From Ceratorhiza oryzae-sativae (lineage: Eukaryota; Basidiomycota; Agaricomycetes; Cantharellales; Ceratobasidiaceae), in NCBI GenBank assembly GCA_030998015.1, contig JARWMV010000094.1:1-58797 (forward strand): a stretch of DNA of 58,797 bases, written 5' to 3'. This document shows positions 38,703 through 51,360 of the stretch, in pieces; position 1 is the first letter of the stretch; each line of letters opens with the position of its first letter. The translations under genes and the position numbers were made by a program. The notes under the pieces were generated by a model that ran no database searches, was not told the origin of the DNA, and saw only the letters and a program-made list of their open reading frames with translations.

Positions 38703-40399
38703 GCGAGTAAGCAGGGATTCTAATTGTATGAGAATCACCTCTTTTGGATTTATAGCATTTTAAGCCCCACTTAGAGTTTAAAGCATTGATTAACAACTCA
38801 ACTTCATTCAATGTAAAGGAATGAGTACATAATTCAACATATCGACACTGTTTATTTCTTGTCCCATCATCTGCAAAAAGCCTGACTTTTTGCCAATAAG
38901 CTAAGCCTAAGGGAGTTAAAAGATTCCCGCGCGCGTTAGTTGCTGGTGGGACTTGTCCCACCAACCAACGTGAGCAATCGCAACCGTTTGCGATTGCTAG
39001 TGCGCGGCATAATATCGATATTTAGCCGCCGGCTGAAAATGACGAACGGTCGTCATTTTCTACGAGGGAATCTTTAGGATTCCCTCTAACGCCGGCGGGC
39101 AGGAACTACTTTTTTTCCATCGATATAGAACAATTCAAAGAATATATTAAAGCAAGGCAAGGAAAGGGTGTTAAACCTGACCCGTGCCCGCCTACGATCG
39201 CAGCTCCGCCTCAAGCTAGAACTATATTCAGCACCAGTTACTTTGTGGGGCCCGGTTTTAGTTGTTTTAGGTTCCAGGTTACAATAACTAGTGACCCCCA
39301 ATAAGGCAATGGCCTCCCAATGCGTCACAAACGTATTGGGGGGGGCCATTACCAACATCAATCCTTGACATTTCCTAAGGAATTGTCAAGGAATGGCAGT
39401 TTGGGGGGTCAATGGCGCCACAAGTTTTGTGGCGCGCATTGCAATCATTGGGGGTCTACTGAATAATTTATACAAATGTTCAAGATATTCTCTGTTAGGA
39501 GCCCCTTGAACAAAAAATAATCTTGCATTTGCATATTGTTTCTGAATATATAAATCGCCCAGGCAGAGACCAATTAAAATATATTTCAATTCACTCCCCT
39601 ACGCCCCGACGGGAAATTGACGTCTGCAAAAAAGTCAGTTGGTCTGACCAGATCAACTTCCGTCAATTATCCCGGCGGGAATTTGGAGACGGCTCTCCGC
39701 GCGTGGGCCGCGCCTCTGGCGCGATCTAAGCGCGGAGGGAGGTAAAGTGATTTGGGGTCTTTCTTCCTTGCTTAACAGCACAGATCTAGTTCTTTTCTCT
39801 TCAGATGATTTAATAGGCACTATAGAAGAAAGGGAAAGTAGACAAAATACATGATTACTTACGTCAAATATGACCCGTGCACGCCTGCGAACGCCTTGGC
39901 TTAAGCCAAGCAAGCTTGGCTCATATTGACCTTAAGGTCAATGTAAGCCAAGGCGGCCCTGGCGTGCGCGCGGCGTCTGATTCCGAGGTACCCTGGAACT
40001 TAAAGTTCCAGGGTACCTCGCAATACCTCGCCGCGAACGCGGCCTCGATATCCATTACCCCTCGGGTCAACAGCATGTATTTATATATAAATACAATGCT
40101 GGTTGACCCTAAGCGGGGGTATGATAGACTTCGTGTAAAGTACAAAAATTGCCATTGACCCCCCAAACTGATGCAGCTATGCTGCATTGTTTGGGGGGGT
40201 AATGGCTCTCCCAATACGCTGGCCTTACAGGCTTGGTAACGCATTGGGAGGCCATTGCTAGAATGGCTATGAAGTAAAATAACCAAATTATAAGTCCCCA
40301 ACTTCCAGTTCCAGCCTGTTTAGGGCTAAATACGTAAGTTTGATTTAAGATGTTTCCAAAAAACACCTTCACGGTGGTTTTGGGCCCTACGGGCTTCAA
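38703..40399 (-). pseudogene. LAGLIDADG_2 homing endonuclease (right arm)
   Basis: Mirror of 11126-12822 with identical insertions. Confidence 0.75.
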
Positions 40400-41370
40400 T
40401 TTTCATGTAAAGGATAAGATACGGTAACACGGTGTTAAGTACCAGGAAAATCCTTCTCGGCAGAAATATCTGCCTAGATGATTTAAGGCTAAGAAATGGC
40501 AACAACATTTCTATGCCCAGGGTTAATAGCCCGCGGCAGTAAGGACTTTGATTCCGAGGTAGCCTGGAACCTCGGGGGTCCAGGCTACCTCGCAATACCC
40601 CGCCTCCTGGATCTCTAGAGATCCAGGGAGCGGAGCTTAAATTGTTGCACGTACGTGCAACAACTTCACGCTTGTAGAGGAGACGTCTGTGTGCGGCTTA
40701 AGCCGTACACAGACGGATCCGAAGCTTGAGTTAAATCATGCAAGCATGATTATTTCCTCAAGGGCAGCATGTCCGCCGGCGTTAGAGGGAATCCTAAAGA
40801 TTCCCTCGTAGAAAATGACGACCGTTCGTCATTTTCAGCCGGCGGCTAAATATCGATATTATGCCGCGCACTAGCAATCGCAAACGGTTGCGATTGCTCA
40901 CGTTGGTTGGTGGGACAAGTCCCACCAGCAACTAACGCGCGCGGGTATATAAACCCTCCGCGCTCTTTGATCGCCCGCAGGGCGGCCTAAGCGCGGAGGG
41001 CTCAACTAATCGATGATTTGCGAAGGCAAATCATCGATTAGCGGGGTACATATAAATACAATGCTGGCTGAAGTAGTTGCACATACGTGATGTGCAACTA
41101 TTTCACATTTTTATTCCATGTTAAAAAGAAAAACCTCTTCTTTTAGAAATTTTCCATGGTTAAGGGGACTTCTTAGATCCAACGCTCTCTGATCGCGCCT
41201 TTAGGCGCGGCCAGATCATAGGCCGCCGCGTGACAAAACATGAATTTGCCTTAGAGTGAAGGAGGGGTTGAAAGTTTCATTTTTCAATTTTTATCCAAAA
41301 ATATAACCACTGCCTGGATCTTACTAGTCCCGTGTTGAGGGAAACAGAAAGGCATTTACTATTGATAACT

Positions 41371-41659
41371 TTAACCTTCTAAAGCAAGGTCCATTAGAGT
41401 GTTTTCGATTATACCAACAGCCGGAACAATAATTACAAACCAAGCAAAGTACAATGCTGTAGCTACTTGTCCTACTTCCACAAATGGTGAGTTTGGGTGT
41501 TGACTTCCAATCCACATTAGGATGAAGAAGTCAGCCACAAATACCCAGAAGAAGAATTTCATTATTGGTCTGAATTGGTTACCTCTAATTCTAGATGTGT
41601 CAACGATTGGCATTATTAATAGTATTAACAATGAAGCAAACATAGCTATAACTCCTAGC
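41371..41659 (-). CDS. cob: cob last exon, cytochrome b C-terminus (right arm)
   Basis: Mirror of 9866-10154, collinear on the minus strand with exons 52817-52945, 47656-47719 and 47069-47114. Together these four exons give about 175 codons of the C-terminal half of cytochrome b. Confidence 0.95.
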
Positions 41660-41685
41660 CGTATGAAGCTACTTTGTAACGGATT

Positions 41686-42054
41686 TTATTTAACGCCATT
41701 TTCGCTATTCAGCAGAGAATCTATGTAGCATTTTAAAGAAATATCTCGATATTCAATAGCCTGTTTAAGTGCTTGTAATGATTCAAATTCATTTGTAAAA
41801 CCAAACTGTCGAGATTTTATATTAAATTCACTAGGAAAGACACATTTCCAAGCTACGATACTCCCTTTTAATGGCCCTCGTCCAAAAACCGCCTGAATAT
41901 TATTTTCGCCTGATTTAGTATCATTTGCTCGGGATTTAAACCAAGATTGAATATTATCAAGCCAATATTCTTTACCCTTGACTTGGCTTAGCCAAGCTAG
42001 ACTCTTCCCTGCCCAGTCAACAGGGACCACAGGCGAGCCTGGCGAGGGCCCCAA
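41686..42054 (-). CDS. intron ORF upstream of last cob exon (right arm)
   Basis: Mirror of 9471-9839. Confidence 0.4.
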   Translation of the reverse strand: MGPSPGSPVVPVDWAGKSLAWLSQVKGKEYWLDNIQSWFKSRANDTKSGENNIQAVFGRGPLKGSIVAWKCVFPSEFNIKSRQFGFTNEFESLQALKQAIEYRDISLKCYIDSLLNSENGVK

Positions 42055-42671
42055 CGAACGTTAGTTGGTCTTACTAGACCAACTTATTCGAAGAGTGCTA
42101 GAAAACAGGTTTAAAGACCCGCGCGCGTTAGTTGCTGGTGGGACTTGTCCCACCAACCAACGTGAGCAATCGCAACCGTTTGCGATTGCTAGTGCGCGGC
42201 ATAATATCGATATTTAGCCGCCGGCTGAAAATGACGAACGGTCGTCATTTTCTACGAGGGAATCTTTAGGATTCCCTCTAACGCCGGCGGGACCCGTGCA
42301 CGCCTGCGAACGCCTTGGCTCATATTGACCTTAAGGTCAATAATCAAGCCAAGTCGGCCCTGGCGTGCGCGCGGCGTCTGATTCCGAGGTACCCTGGAAC
42401 TGAAAGTTCCAGGGTACCTCGCAATACCTCGCCGCGAACGCGGCCTCGATAACCAAACCCCTCGGGTCAACAGCATGTATTTATATATAAATACAATGCT
42501 GGTTGACCCTAAGCGGGGGTTTGAAGCATCACCCCGCTAATCGATACCCCTGCCAAGACGTGCGCTAAAGCGCAGTTCTCTAGGCAGGGTGTAGATTTGC
42601 CTTCGCAAATCATCGATTAGTGGAGCCCTCCGCGCTTAGGCCGCCCTGCGGGCGATCAAAGAGCGCGGAGG

Positions 42672-43838
42672 GTAGTTGGCATTGTGGATCCTAATAAGGA
42701 ATGTAAAATAGGTAATGATTTTTTTGGAATTCGTATTATGTAACCGTTACCGTCTTTGTTAATAGTGCATTTGAGATCCCATTTCTCATTCAGAGTTTTG
42801 GCTAAAAGTTCAACTTCTTCCTTTGTGAAACCTTGAGTATTTAATATTACTACATGGTAAGTTCTACAAAAAGAACCATCATCACAAATCCAGTAGACCC
42901 CCAACAAGGCAATGGCCTCCCAATGCGTCACAAACGTATTGGGGGGGGCCATTACCTTATTGGGGGGCGGATGCCCCTCAAACAATGCAGCGTAGCTGCA
43001 CATGTTTGGGGGGCAGTAGGCTAATCCTAGTGGCGTTAATAATTCTGCAATAATTAATGGAACTATTTTTTTACCATCAAGGTAAAATAGATTGTAAAGC
43101 TCATTAAAACAAGGTCCGCGCGCGTTAGTTGCTGGTGGGACTTGTCCCACCAACCAACGTGAGCAATCGCAACCGTTTGCGATTGCTAGTGCGCGGCATA
43201 ATATCGATATTTAGCCGCCGGCTGAAAATGACGAACGGTCGTCATTTTCTACGAGGGAATCTTTAGGATTCCCTCTAACGCCGGCGGGAGTTTTGAATCT
43301 TATACTATAATGTATTTTCCCTGTTTTATTGTTTGATAGAGGATTATGTGTCTGTATCATTGGAACTTGAGAACAATATTCTTGAAATATAGAATAAAGG
43401 TGGAACAAATATTCTTTGTGAATAACTCCTTGTTCAAACCGTAATCGTGCATTGACACCACCTTTTTGTTTCTCAATATTAAGATCGCCTAGAATAAGCC
43501 CAACGGCCTCCCAATGCGTTACCAAGCCCTACGGGCCAGCGTATTGGGAGTGCCATTACCCCCCCAAACAATGCAGCATAGCTGCATCAGTTTGGGGGGT
43601 CAACGGCAATTTCTGTTAGTTTTTGAGAAAGAGTAAATTGTTCTTTTTCCTTATTAGTTAAGCGGTGGCGTTTATCATCAGCGGGGTTAATGGGAACTGC
43701 AGAACTAAATAATAGTCCACTAAAGATAGCCATTTCAAATCCAATTGACTGAATACAATCCATATAGAATAAAAATGCCGTGGCACAAAGTAGAATTAAA
43801 AAAAGAAATATTCGAAGAGAAGATATTAAATAAAACAT
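42672..43838 (-). pseudogene. LAGLIDADG_2 homing endonuclease (right arm)
   Basis: Mirror of 7687-8853 with identical insertions. Confidence 0.8.
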
Positions 43839-44821
43839 TGTTAAAATAAATACATATTATAAGACTAACATATTAAAGGTATATCATACCGTCGCGTTGG
43901 GACCGCCCGAATGGTTTCGGTCCAGCAAGATTTTATAAATCTTGCATGGAAGGATTCCATAGGAATCCTTGTGCCCGTAGACCCCCAATGATGCAATTAG
44001 GGGCCACTTAAAATAGCAAAGCTATTTTAGAGGCCCCGTAATTGCTTCATTTGGGGGGTGGATGCCCCCCAAACAATGCAGCGTAGCTGCACATGTTTGG
44101 GGGGCACTAGGGCCCAAAACCACCCCCAAACAATGCAGCGTAGCTGCACATGTTTGGGGGTGTTTTTGGAAATCGCATTTCGGGCGTCCCCAGCGCGGCC
44201 GGCGCGGCCGAGAGTGCATGATTTGGTGTCCCATTGATGGGACGCCAAATCTACATGCATTCTCGAGTGTCAGAGAGTGATCTCCCGCCGGCGTTAGAGG
44301 GAATCTGAAAGATTCCCTCGTAGAAAATGACGACCACTCGTCATTTTCAGCCGGCGGCTAAATATCGATATTATTCCGCGCACTAGCAATCGCAAACGGT
44401 TGCGATTGCTTACGTTGGTTGGTGGGACAAGTCCCACCAGCAACTAACGCGCGCGGCACATCCTCTACCCCCCCCAACATGCTGTAAGTCATTGGGGGGG
44501 GGCCCAGTGGAAATGGGTTGCTGCCCACCAAACAATGCAGCGTAGCTGCACATGTTTGGGGGTCAGTAGAAACGCCTACTTTAGTCGGAGTCCACAGCGC
44601 AAAAACAACCGTGCCGTCAAAATGGGGTAGTTAGTGGAGTATGGTAAAATAGGTAAATAGATAAAATTACTTACCTTCTCTTTTATTCTTTTTAGGGTGA
44701 ATATTTGATTTAAATTAAAAAGCTTAACAAAGACGGTTTATAAAACATAGATTAAGCGTTAAATAAAATTTTAGGCTGGAATTAATTTATAGGAAGTATT
44801 AATTAAAATTAAACTTTTTTA

Positions 44822-46716
44822 GGTCCGAATTTCCTCCATTAAGTATAACTTCTTATGGTGTTTCACCAAAATGACTAATAATTTTACCCGAAGAACAATT
44901 CCGTAACGATGGATACATTTCAATTGTCCATCGTGAGAATCCCTAAACCAAGACTCAACATCTCGCCCAATTTCAAGCTCATAAATGTTTATTGAAGTCG
45001 TTTGTTAGGATAACTCCGCTCCCTGGATCTCTAGAGATCCAGGAGGCGGATAATGCCCCCGCTCTATCGGCTAAAATCTTAGGTGTAACCCAAGATTTCA
45101 GCCGCCCTGCCTAGAGAACTGCGCTTTAGCGCACGTCTTGGCAGGGGTATCGATTAGCGGGGTACTGCTAAGCCCCCCATTTACAGTCACCAAGAATAAA
45201 CCCTATAATGCCCCCGCTCTATCGGCTAAAATCTTAGGTGTAACCCAAGATTTCAGCCGCTAAAGCGGAGGGTCAACGACCCGTGGGCATTGTTAACGAG
45301 GCCGCGTTCGCGGCGAGCCGCGCGCACGCCAGGGCCGCCTTGGCAAGCCAAGGCGTTCGCAGGCGTGCACGGGTAATAAAAAATATAGATGGGGTAGTCA
45401 AATTATCAGTGTAAGTGGGAAGTTTTACATTAGTTAAATTAAGACTCATTAAATTTAATTGTTCCGATAAAGATAGTTTTCTATTTACTCCATCTGCTGA
45501 AAGGTCATAAACAATGTGTGTAGCAAGAGCCAGTGAAAAAGGATCTAATTTTAAATTATTAGATGTTAAACGTCGTATGTCTGACAATTTTTGAAAAGCA
45601 ATAAATTTTTCTCCATAAATATTACCCGTGCACGCCTGCGAACGCCTTGGCTTGCCAAGGCGGCCCTGGCGTGCGCGCGGCTCGCCGCGAACGCGGCCTC
45701 GTTAACAATGCCCACGGGTCGTTGACCCTCCGCTTTATTACCCCTGCCAAGACGTGCGCTAAAGCGCAGTTCTCTAGGCAGGGCGGCTGAAATCTTGGGT
45801 TACACCTAAGATTTTAGCCGATAGAGCGGGGGCCCGCGCGCGTTAGTTGCTGGTGGGACTTGTCCCACCAACCAACGTGAGCAATCGCAACCGTTTGCGA
45901 TTGCTAGTGCGCGGCATAATATCGATATTTAGCCGCCGGCTGAAAATGACGAACGGTCGTCATTTTCTACGAGGGAATCTTTATGGGAGGTAGCCTGGAC
46001 CATGAGACTCATGGTCAAGGCTACCTCATCTGAGGATTCCCTCTAACGCCGGCGGATATTTAGAATAGGAATTAAGTATTGTATCCCAACTTTCAGAAGA
46101 TAACCGTATAACCAATTTCCCGTGTTTATTGACAGTTATGCCTAATGTACCTGTTTGCCCTAAAACATACCAAAGAGTTAGAAAAAATTCTAAACTTTGA
46201 GGTGATAGATTCTGATTAATAGCCCGCGCGCGTTAGTTGCTGGTGGGACTTGTCCCACCAACCAACGTGAGCAATCGCAACCGTTTGCGATTGCTAGTGC
46301 GCGGCATAATATCGATATTTAGCCGCCGGCTGAAAATGACGAACGGTCGTCATTTTCTACGAGGGAATCTTTATGTGAGGTAGCCTGGACTCATGGTCAA
46401 GGCTACCTCAACTGAGGATTCCCTCTAACGCCGGCGGGCATAAAGTTATTACCTCTAATTCTACAAGAAATATGTCCTTCAGCTTGGAAAAATCCATTTG
46501 CTACTAAACGAAACTCTTCCGGATTAAAATTAGGAGGTAATTTGAAATTCGCAGGAACTCCTTCTCCCGCCGGCGTTAGAGGGAATCTGAAAGATTCCCT
46601 CTAACGCGCGCGGGAGAAGGCGGTTCGTTTTTACATCGGTTTAATTGCTCACGTGCAGAAGAGATAGACAAATTGTTTTTATCGGTTGAATTGAAATTGG
46701 AAAATTCAGAATTTTG
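44822..46716 (-). pseudogene. LAGLIDADG_1 homing endonuclease broken by hairpin elements (right arm)
   Basis: Mirror of 4809-6703 with the same insertions at the same places. Confidence 0.75.
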
Positions 46717-47068
46717 AGCATAGATTAAAATAAGAAATACTATTTCCGTAAAATCTTCCAGCCTTTATTGACTATATCTTATCTAAAAATTGAACCAGCA
46801 ATTCTCAAATTTGGGCAATTGCTGTGCACTAACCAGTCCGTAAGATTGAACCAGGAAAATTTTGTAATCTAGAGTTTTACGTATAGTCTATGAAGTTTTT
46901 TGACCGAGCAAAGCACGAGGCGCCTGATTCCGAGCTCGCAATACCTCGGTAATGAAAAACTTGCTGGTTATCTTAAACAAGTTTTAAGATTTTTACTGTG
47001 AAATACAGTACTTAAACTACAAGACTTCCAAGCATACAGTAAAATTTATACAAACCACTAGAAGATTT

Positions 47069-47114
47069 AATTTGTTAGGGATAGATCGTAAAATTGCATA
47101 GTAAGGTAAAAGAT
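47069..47114 (-). CDS. cob: cob micro-exon LLPYYAILRSIPNK (right arm)
   Basis: Mirror of 4411-4456. It lies downstream of the PEW exon on the minus strand and keeps the reading frame across both introns, so this is the copy expected in the complete cob transcript. Confidence 0.9.
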
Positions 47115-47655
47115 CACATTTATAATATAACCCCAAATTGGGGGTGTAGATTTGCCTGCGCAAATCACCCCCAATTTAGGAGTCCTCAGCGCTTAGGCCG
47201 CGCCTAAAGGCGCGATCAGAGAGTTGGAAATTATATATTATCCATTTTTGTTAATAAAATGGCTGGACTATTTCTTCATCCTCAATTTACAATTCCCCGC
47301 TAATCGATACCCCTGCCAAGACGTGCGCTAAAGCGCAGTTCTCTAGGCAGGGTGTAGATTTGCCTTCGCAAATCATCGATTAGTGGAGCCCTCCGCGCTT
47401 AGGCCGCCCTGCGGGCGATCAAAGAGCGCGGAGGGAAGGAGCTTTACGTATAGTCTCTTAGGGTACTACTATTAAACTGTAACAACAATTTTGCATTTAT
47501 TATTGTATGTAAGTATAACTTTGTTCCCTGTTGATTATCCATTGTTACATTGTTAAGTTTTTATTTAGAATTAAATATTAACATCTTTAGGATTTTCCAA
47601 CAAATAGTAAAGTTAATTTTTCATAAGATTACTCTTAAGCGTGGCATCTTTACTT
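47115..47655 (-). other. group I intron in cob with a family D insertion (right arm)
   Basis: Mirror of 3870-4410, between the PEW and LLPYY exons in the collinear minus-strand gene. It has the same P7-like strands and the same family D unit. Confidence 0.75.
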
Positions 47656-47719
47656 ACCACTCAGGAACAATTGAGGCTGGAGTAGACATTGGATTTGCTG
47701 GGATATAATTGTCCGAGTG
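47656..47719 (-). CDS. cob: cob exon HSDNY...PEW (right-arm copy)
   Basis: This exon encodes HSDNYIPANPMSTPASIVPEW plus the first base of a Tyr codon. It is the cytochrome b region around the conserved PEW motif at the Qo site. The preceding intron ends in G and the exon ends in T, giving a phase-1 junction completed by AT of the next exon. It lies downstream of 52817-52945 on the same strand, so this copy is probably the expressed one. Two further copies are at 3806-3869 (+) and 204-267 (-). Confidence 0.92.
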
Positions 47720-47986
47720 CATTTTAATAAATACTTCTTCTAAAAAATGGTTTTGATTCGATTCGTGTTCTGCGAGGCCCCAGTCCAGGGGAATTAATAA
47801 ATTTTAGTGATAGTCCGCGCGCGTTAGTTGCTGGTGGGACTTGTCCCACCAACCAACGTGAGCAATCGCAACCGTTTGCGATTGCTAGTGCGCGGCATAA
47901 TATCGATATTTAGCCGCCGGCTGAAAATGACGAACGGTCGTCATTTTCTACGAGGGAATCTTTAGGATTCCCTCTAACGCCGGCGG

Positions 47987-48808
47987 AACTTTTTTCCTTG
48001 GGGTTAAATAAAGGGGCACCACTATTAATGAATTTGTAAATTGTCACATCGGATAGACCAAAAAAAGCACATAGCTCAGATTTACTTGAAAAATATAGAG
48101 GTTTCATAGAATCTGTTTGTGAACTCAAAGCAAGTGTTTCTTTACTTTCAAAATATGGTGTTAACATGAAAAATTTAGCACTTGTAACCCATTGTTTATT
48201 AGATATAACTCCCGCGCGCGTTAGTTGCTGGTGGGACTTGTCCCACCAACCAACGTGAGCAATCGCAACCGTTTGCGATTGCTAGTGCGCGGCATAATAT
48301 CGATATTTAGCCGCCGGCTGAAAATGACGAACGGTCGTCATTTTCTACGAGGGAATCTTTAGGATTCCCTCTAACGCCGGCGGGCACCTTGATCTGAAAA
48401 TTCATATAAAGGAGGTAGACTTAATATATCGATATTAGAGGCAGTAGACCCCCAATGATTGCAATGGCCCTAGTGCCATTACCCCCCCAAACAATGCAGC
48501 ATAGCTGCATCAGTTTGGGGGGTCAACTGGGGAAAATGTCCGACCCCGATTCATTCCGGATATTAGTTCTAATAAAAAGTTTTTACCCATGGTTGTTAAG
48601 TGTAGACCTCTAACTAGAACTTCAACCCCTTTTCTCCAATCTTGAAAGTCTAACTCTTTTATACTTAAAAATTTCAAGTCACTAAGAAAGGGTATAAAGA
48701 AGTGATAAATGAAATAAACAAAATAAAAAAGTGGTTGATAAAGAGGGGTGGTTGATAAAGAGGGGTGGTTGATAAAGAGGGGTTAAAAGAGATAAAATTT
48801 TGAAACTT
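47987..48808 (-). pseudogene. LAGLIDADG_1 C-terminus and NUMOD-like tail (right arm)
   Basis: Right-arm copy, directly upstream (minus strand) of the HSDNY exon. In this arm the upstream sequence continues into the unique region rather than folding. The N-terminal half is still not adjacent, because hairpin families C, D and the terminal hairpin (49038-49525) intervene. Confidence 0.6.
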
Positions 48809-49693
48809 CCGCGCGCGTTAGTTGCTGGTGGGACTTGTCCCACCAACCAACGTGAGCAATCGCAACCGTTTGCGATTGCTAGTGCGCGGCATAATATCGA
48901 TATTTAGCCGCCGGCTGAAAATGACGAACGGTCGTCATTTTCTACGAGGGAATCTTTAGGATTCCCTCTAACGCCGGCGGAGTACCTTTCCATTGTTCAA
49001 TGTCCAAGTATTAAAATATTAAAGACCTATCTTATGAACCCGTGCACGCCTGCGAACGCCTTGGCTCATATTGACCTTAAGGTCAATAATCAAGCCAAGT
49101 CGGCCCTGGCGTGCGCGCGGCGTCTGATTCCGAGGTACCCTGGAACTTAAAGTTCCAGGGTACCTCGCAATACCTCGCCGCGAACGCGGCCTCGGTAACC
49201 AAACCCCTCGGGTCAACAGCATGTATTTATATATAAATACAATGCTGGTTGACCCTAAGCGGGGGTTTGAAGCATCACCCCGCTAATCGATACCCCTGCC
49301 AAGACGTCTTGGCAGGGGTAGGATTGTAAAATAGGTAATGATCTTCGTGGGATTACTATTCTAGCACCTCCATTATTTGTTTTATTCACTCGAGAATGCA
49401 TGTAGATTTGGCGTCCCATCAATGGGACACCAAATCATGCACTCTCGGCCGCGCCGGCCGCGCTGGGGACGCCCGAAATGCGATTTCCAAGCCCTACGGG
49501 CATCCATTCGGGCGGTCCCAGCGCGACGGTATGTAGCATTCTAAATTCCATTTGCAATTTAGAGTATTCGCTAATAAGTTAACTTCTTCTAAAGTAAAAC
49601 ATTCTGTACAAAGAATAACCCTTTGGTCTGATTTATTGAAACTACCGTCATCACACAACCAAAAAGCTAAAGAATGAACTGTCAGTAACTCAT

Positions 49694-49834
49694 CCCTCCG
49701 CGCTCTTTGATCGCCCGCAGGGCGGCCTAAGCGCGGAGGGCTCCACTAATCGATGATTTGCGAAGGCAAATCTACACCCTGCCTAGAGAACTGCGCTTTA
49801 GCGCACGTCTTGGCAGGGGTATCGATTAGCGGGG
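49694..49834 (+). repeat. family D element (141 nt)
   Basis: Splits IIPTNI from the second-motif region of the endonuclease 49530-50490. Confidence 0.9.
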
Positions 49835-49927
49835 TTATGTTAGTTGGAATGATTTTTTTTCCTTCAAAGTAAAACAGATTAAACAGTGGAACAAAACAAG
49901 GCAATGCAAAACTTTGGAAAGCTAATT

Positions 49928-50068
49928 CCCTCCGCGCTCTTTGATCGCCCGCAGGGCGGCCTAAGCGCGGAGGGCTCCACTAATCGATGATTTGCGAAGG
50001 CAAATCTACACCCTGCCTAGAGAACTGCGCTTTAGCGCACGTCTTGGCAGGGGTATCGATTAGCGGGG
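49928..50068 (+). repeat. family D element (141 nt)
   Basis: Second D insertion in the same endonuclease, between GKNYST and FQSFALPCF. Confidence 0.9.
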
Positions 50069-50167
50069 TGCTGTAATTTTTGCCTGTTCTTTTATCTGCA
50101 GCCTGTTTAATTATTTTAGGACCCGCACCGCAATAAGTTTTAAATAAATCATACAAGTGCATAAGGT

Positions 50168-50339
50168 CCGCGCGCGTTAGTTGCTGGTGGGACTTGTCCC
50201 ACCAACCAACGTGAGCAATCGCAACCGTTTGCGATTGCTAGTGCGCGGCATAATATCGATATTTAGCCGCCGGCTGAAAATGACGAACGGTCGTCATTTT
50301 CTACGAGGGAATCTTTAGGATTCCCTCTAACGCCGGCGG
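50168..50339 (-). repeat. family A element (172 nt)
   Basis: Unique arm; interrupts the endonuclease 49530-50490 between FSQGILP-type sequence and HLYDLF. Confidence 0.95.
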
Positions 50340-50490
50340 GAAGGATTCCTTGACTAAATTGTAAATTTACATTCACACTAGTTTTTTGTTTTCGAATGCA
50401 TACATCAGGCGCCCGACAAGAATGTTTTTTAGATTTTGAGGTAAAGAGAACTGTAATCGTTCTGCTCTAGTTAAGTGATTTCTTTTCATA

Positions 50491-50983
50491 ATTGTTAATT
50501 AAAATATTTATAAGACTGACATTTTAAAGGTATATCATATTAGAGAGTGAGCAGCTAATATAATCATATCTTCTATGAATGCATAACAGTGCTTTTGTCA
50601 AACACAGCCATACATCATAAGACAAAACCTAGGGCCTTTCTCTTCATTTACTATACCCCGCCAATCGATGTAGATTTGCCTTCGCAAATCATCGATTAGT
50701 GGAGCCCTCCGCGCTTAGGCCGCCCTGCGGGCGATCAAAGAGCGCGGAGGGATTAGGTAAACCCATCTAATGTATTCTTTTACAAATAACAATATTAGTG
50801 AGACCCTATTATTCGTACCGACCAGTAGCCACCCTGCAAGGCTGGTACTGGTGGTACGGTATAAATAAAATAAACCAATCCCAACACGTGCCCGGTTAAA
50901 CCCGAAGCACGGCTTCAAGTAGTGATATAGTTAGAAAGGGTAAGTCAGAGGAGTATGGTTAAAATTTTTGTGAGGATACGATT
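50491..50983 (-). other. intron-like sequence upstream of the endonuclease
   Basis: It shares GATATACCTTTAAAATGTCAG and CCTAGGTTTTGTCTTATG with 16185-16430 and ACCATACTCC with 15970 and 6890, so it is the same intron framework seen before the other LAGLIDADG_2 genes. A short family D form lies at 50656-50750. No exon is recognised. Confidence 0.5.
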
Positions 50984-51282
50984 TTATATCCTCTTCTTAT
51001 ATATTTTTATAAGACCCGCTACGGCCCTGGCCGTTATGCCTGGGCCAGGATAGCCCGAGATAACTAAAGCATACATAGGATTTGTTGTATTACTTTGGGA
51101 TTTTCTAAAATTAACACCACATCGTGGAATGTCTAAATCAGGACATAGAGGATTTCTCCCTAATTGATCTATGAAAATTTTAATAGCGTCTAATACAGGT
51201 TTTTGTGCTGCTGTTAAAGCTATGGTGAAATTTGCTCTAAATTTATCATTTTTTTCAATAGAGTCAACGTCAGTCGCTATTG

Positions 51283-51360
51283 ACCCCCCAAACAAATGCA
51301 GCTACGCTGCATTGTTTGGGGGGGCAATAGCCCCCCAATACGCTGCAACGCATTGGGGGT
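51283..51360 (+). repeat. family B double hairpin with CTATTG target and complementary spacer
   Basis: CTATTG at 51277-51282 and 51361-51366, with CAATAG at 51325-51330 between the hairpins: an exact reverse complement. The period is 84 nt, a multiple of three. Confidence 0.92.

Larger units (their letters stand above)
41660..47068 (-). other. large HEG-laden intron in cob (right arm)
   Basis: Mirror of 4457-9865 in the collinear minus-strand cob gene. Confidence 0.7.
2001..49525. repeat. giant palindrome centred at 25761
   Basis: The two arms are near-identical reverse complements. Paired coordinates sum to 51525 outside 17409, 51524 for 17546-20700, 51522 for 21031-24400 and 51521 nearest the centre. 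The small steps come from 1-2 nt indels, mostly in homopolymers (G run near 20930, A run near 20828, T/TA run near 17412, one G near 24413). The centre is an A (25761) flanked by TCTGATTCCG and its complement, inside a family C hairpin complex. Past about 49525 the right arm enters unique sequence, while the left arm folds back. Every left-arm gene therefore has a minus-strand twin. Confidence 0.95.
49530..50490 (-). pseudogene. LAGLIDADG_2 homing endonuclease broken by A and two D elements
   Basis: Read on the minus strand: ERLQFSLPQNLKNILVG then a scar into CIRKQKTSVNVNLQFSQG (about 50490-50350), family A (50168-50339), HLYDLFKTYCGAGPKIIKQA up to GKNYST, family D (49928-50068), FQSFALPCFVPLFNLFYFEG and KKIIPTNI, family D (49694-49834). 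Then come degenerate second-motif sequence and FTLEEV-like sequence running into the hairpin at 49525. The first motif has lost its GLxLGD end, as in 17546-18088, so the two genes may share a deletion ancestor. Confidence 0.7.
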
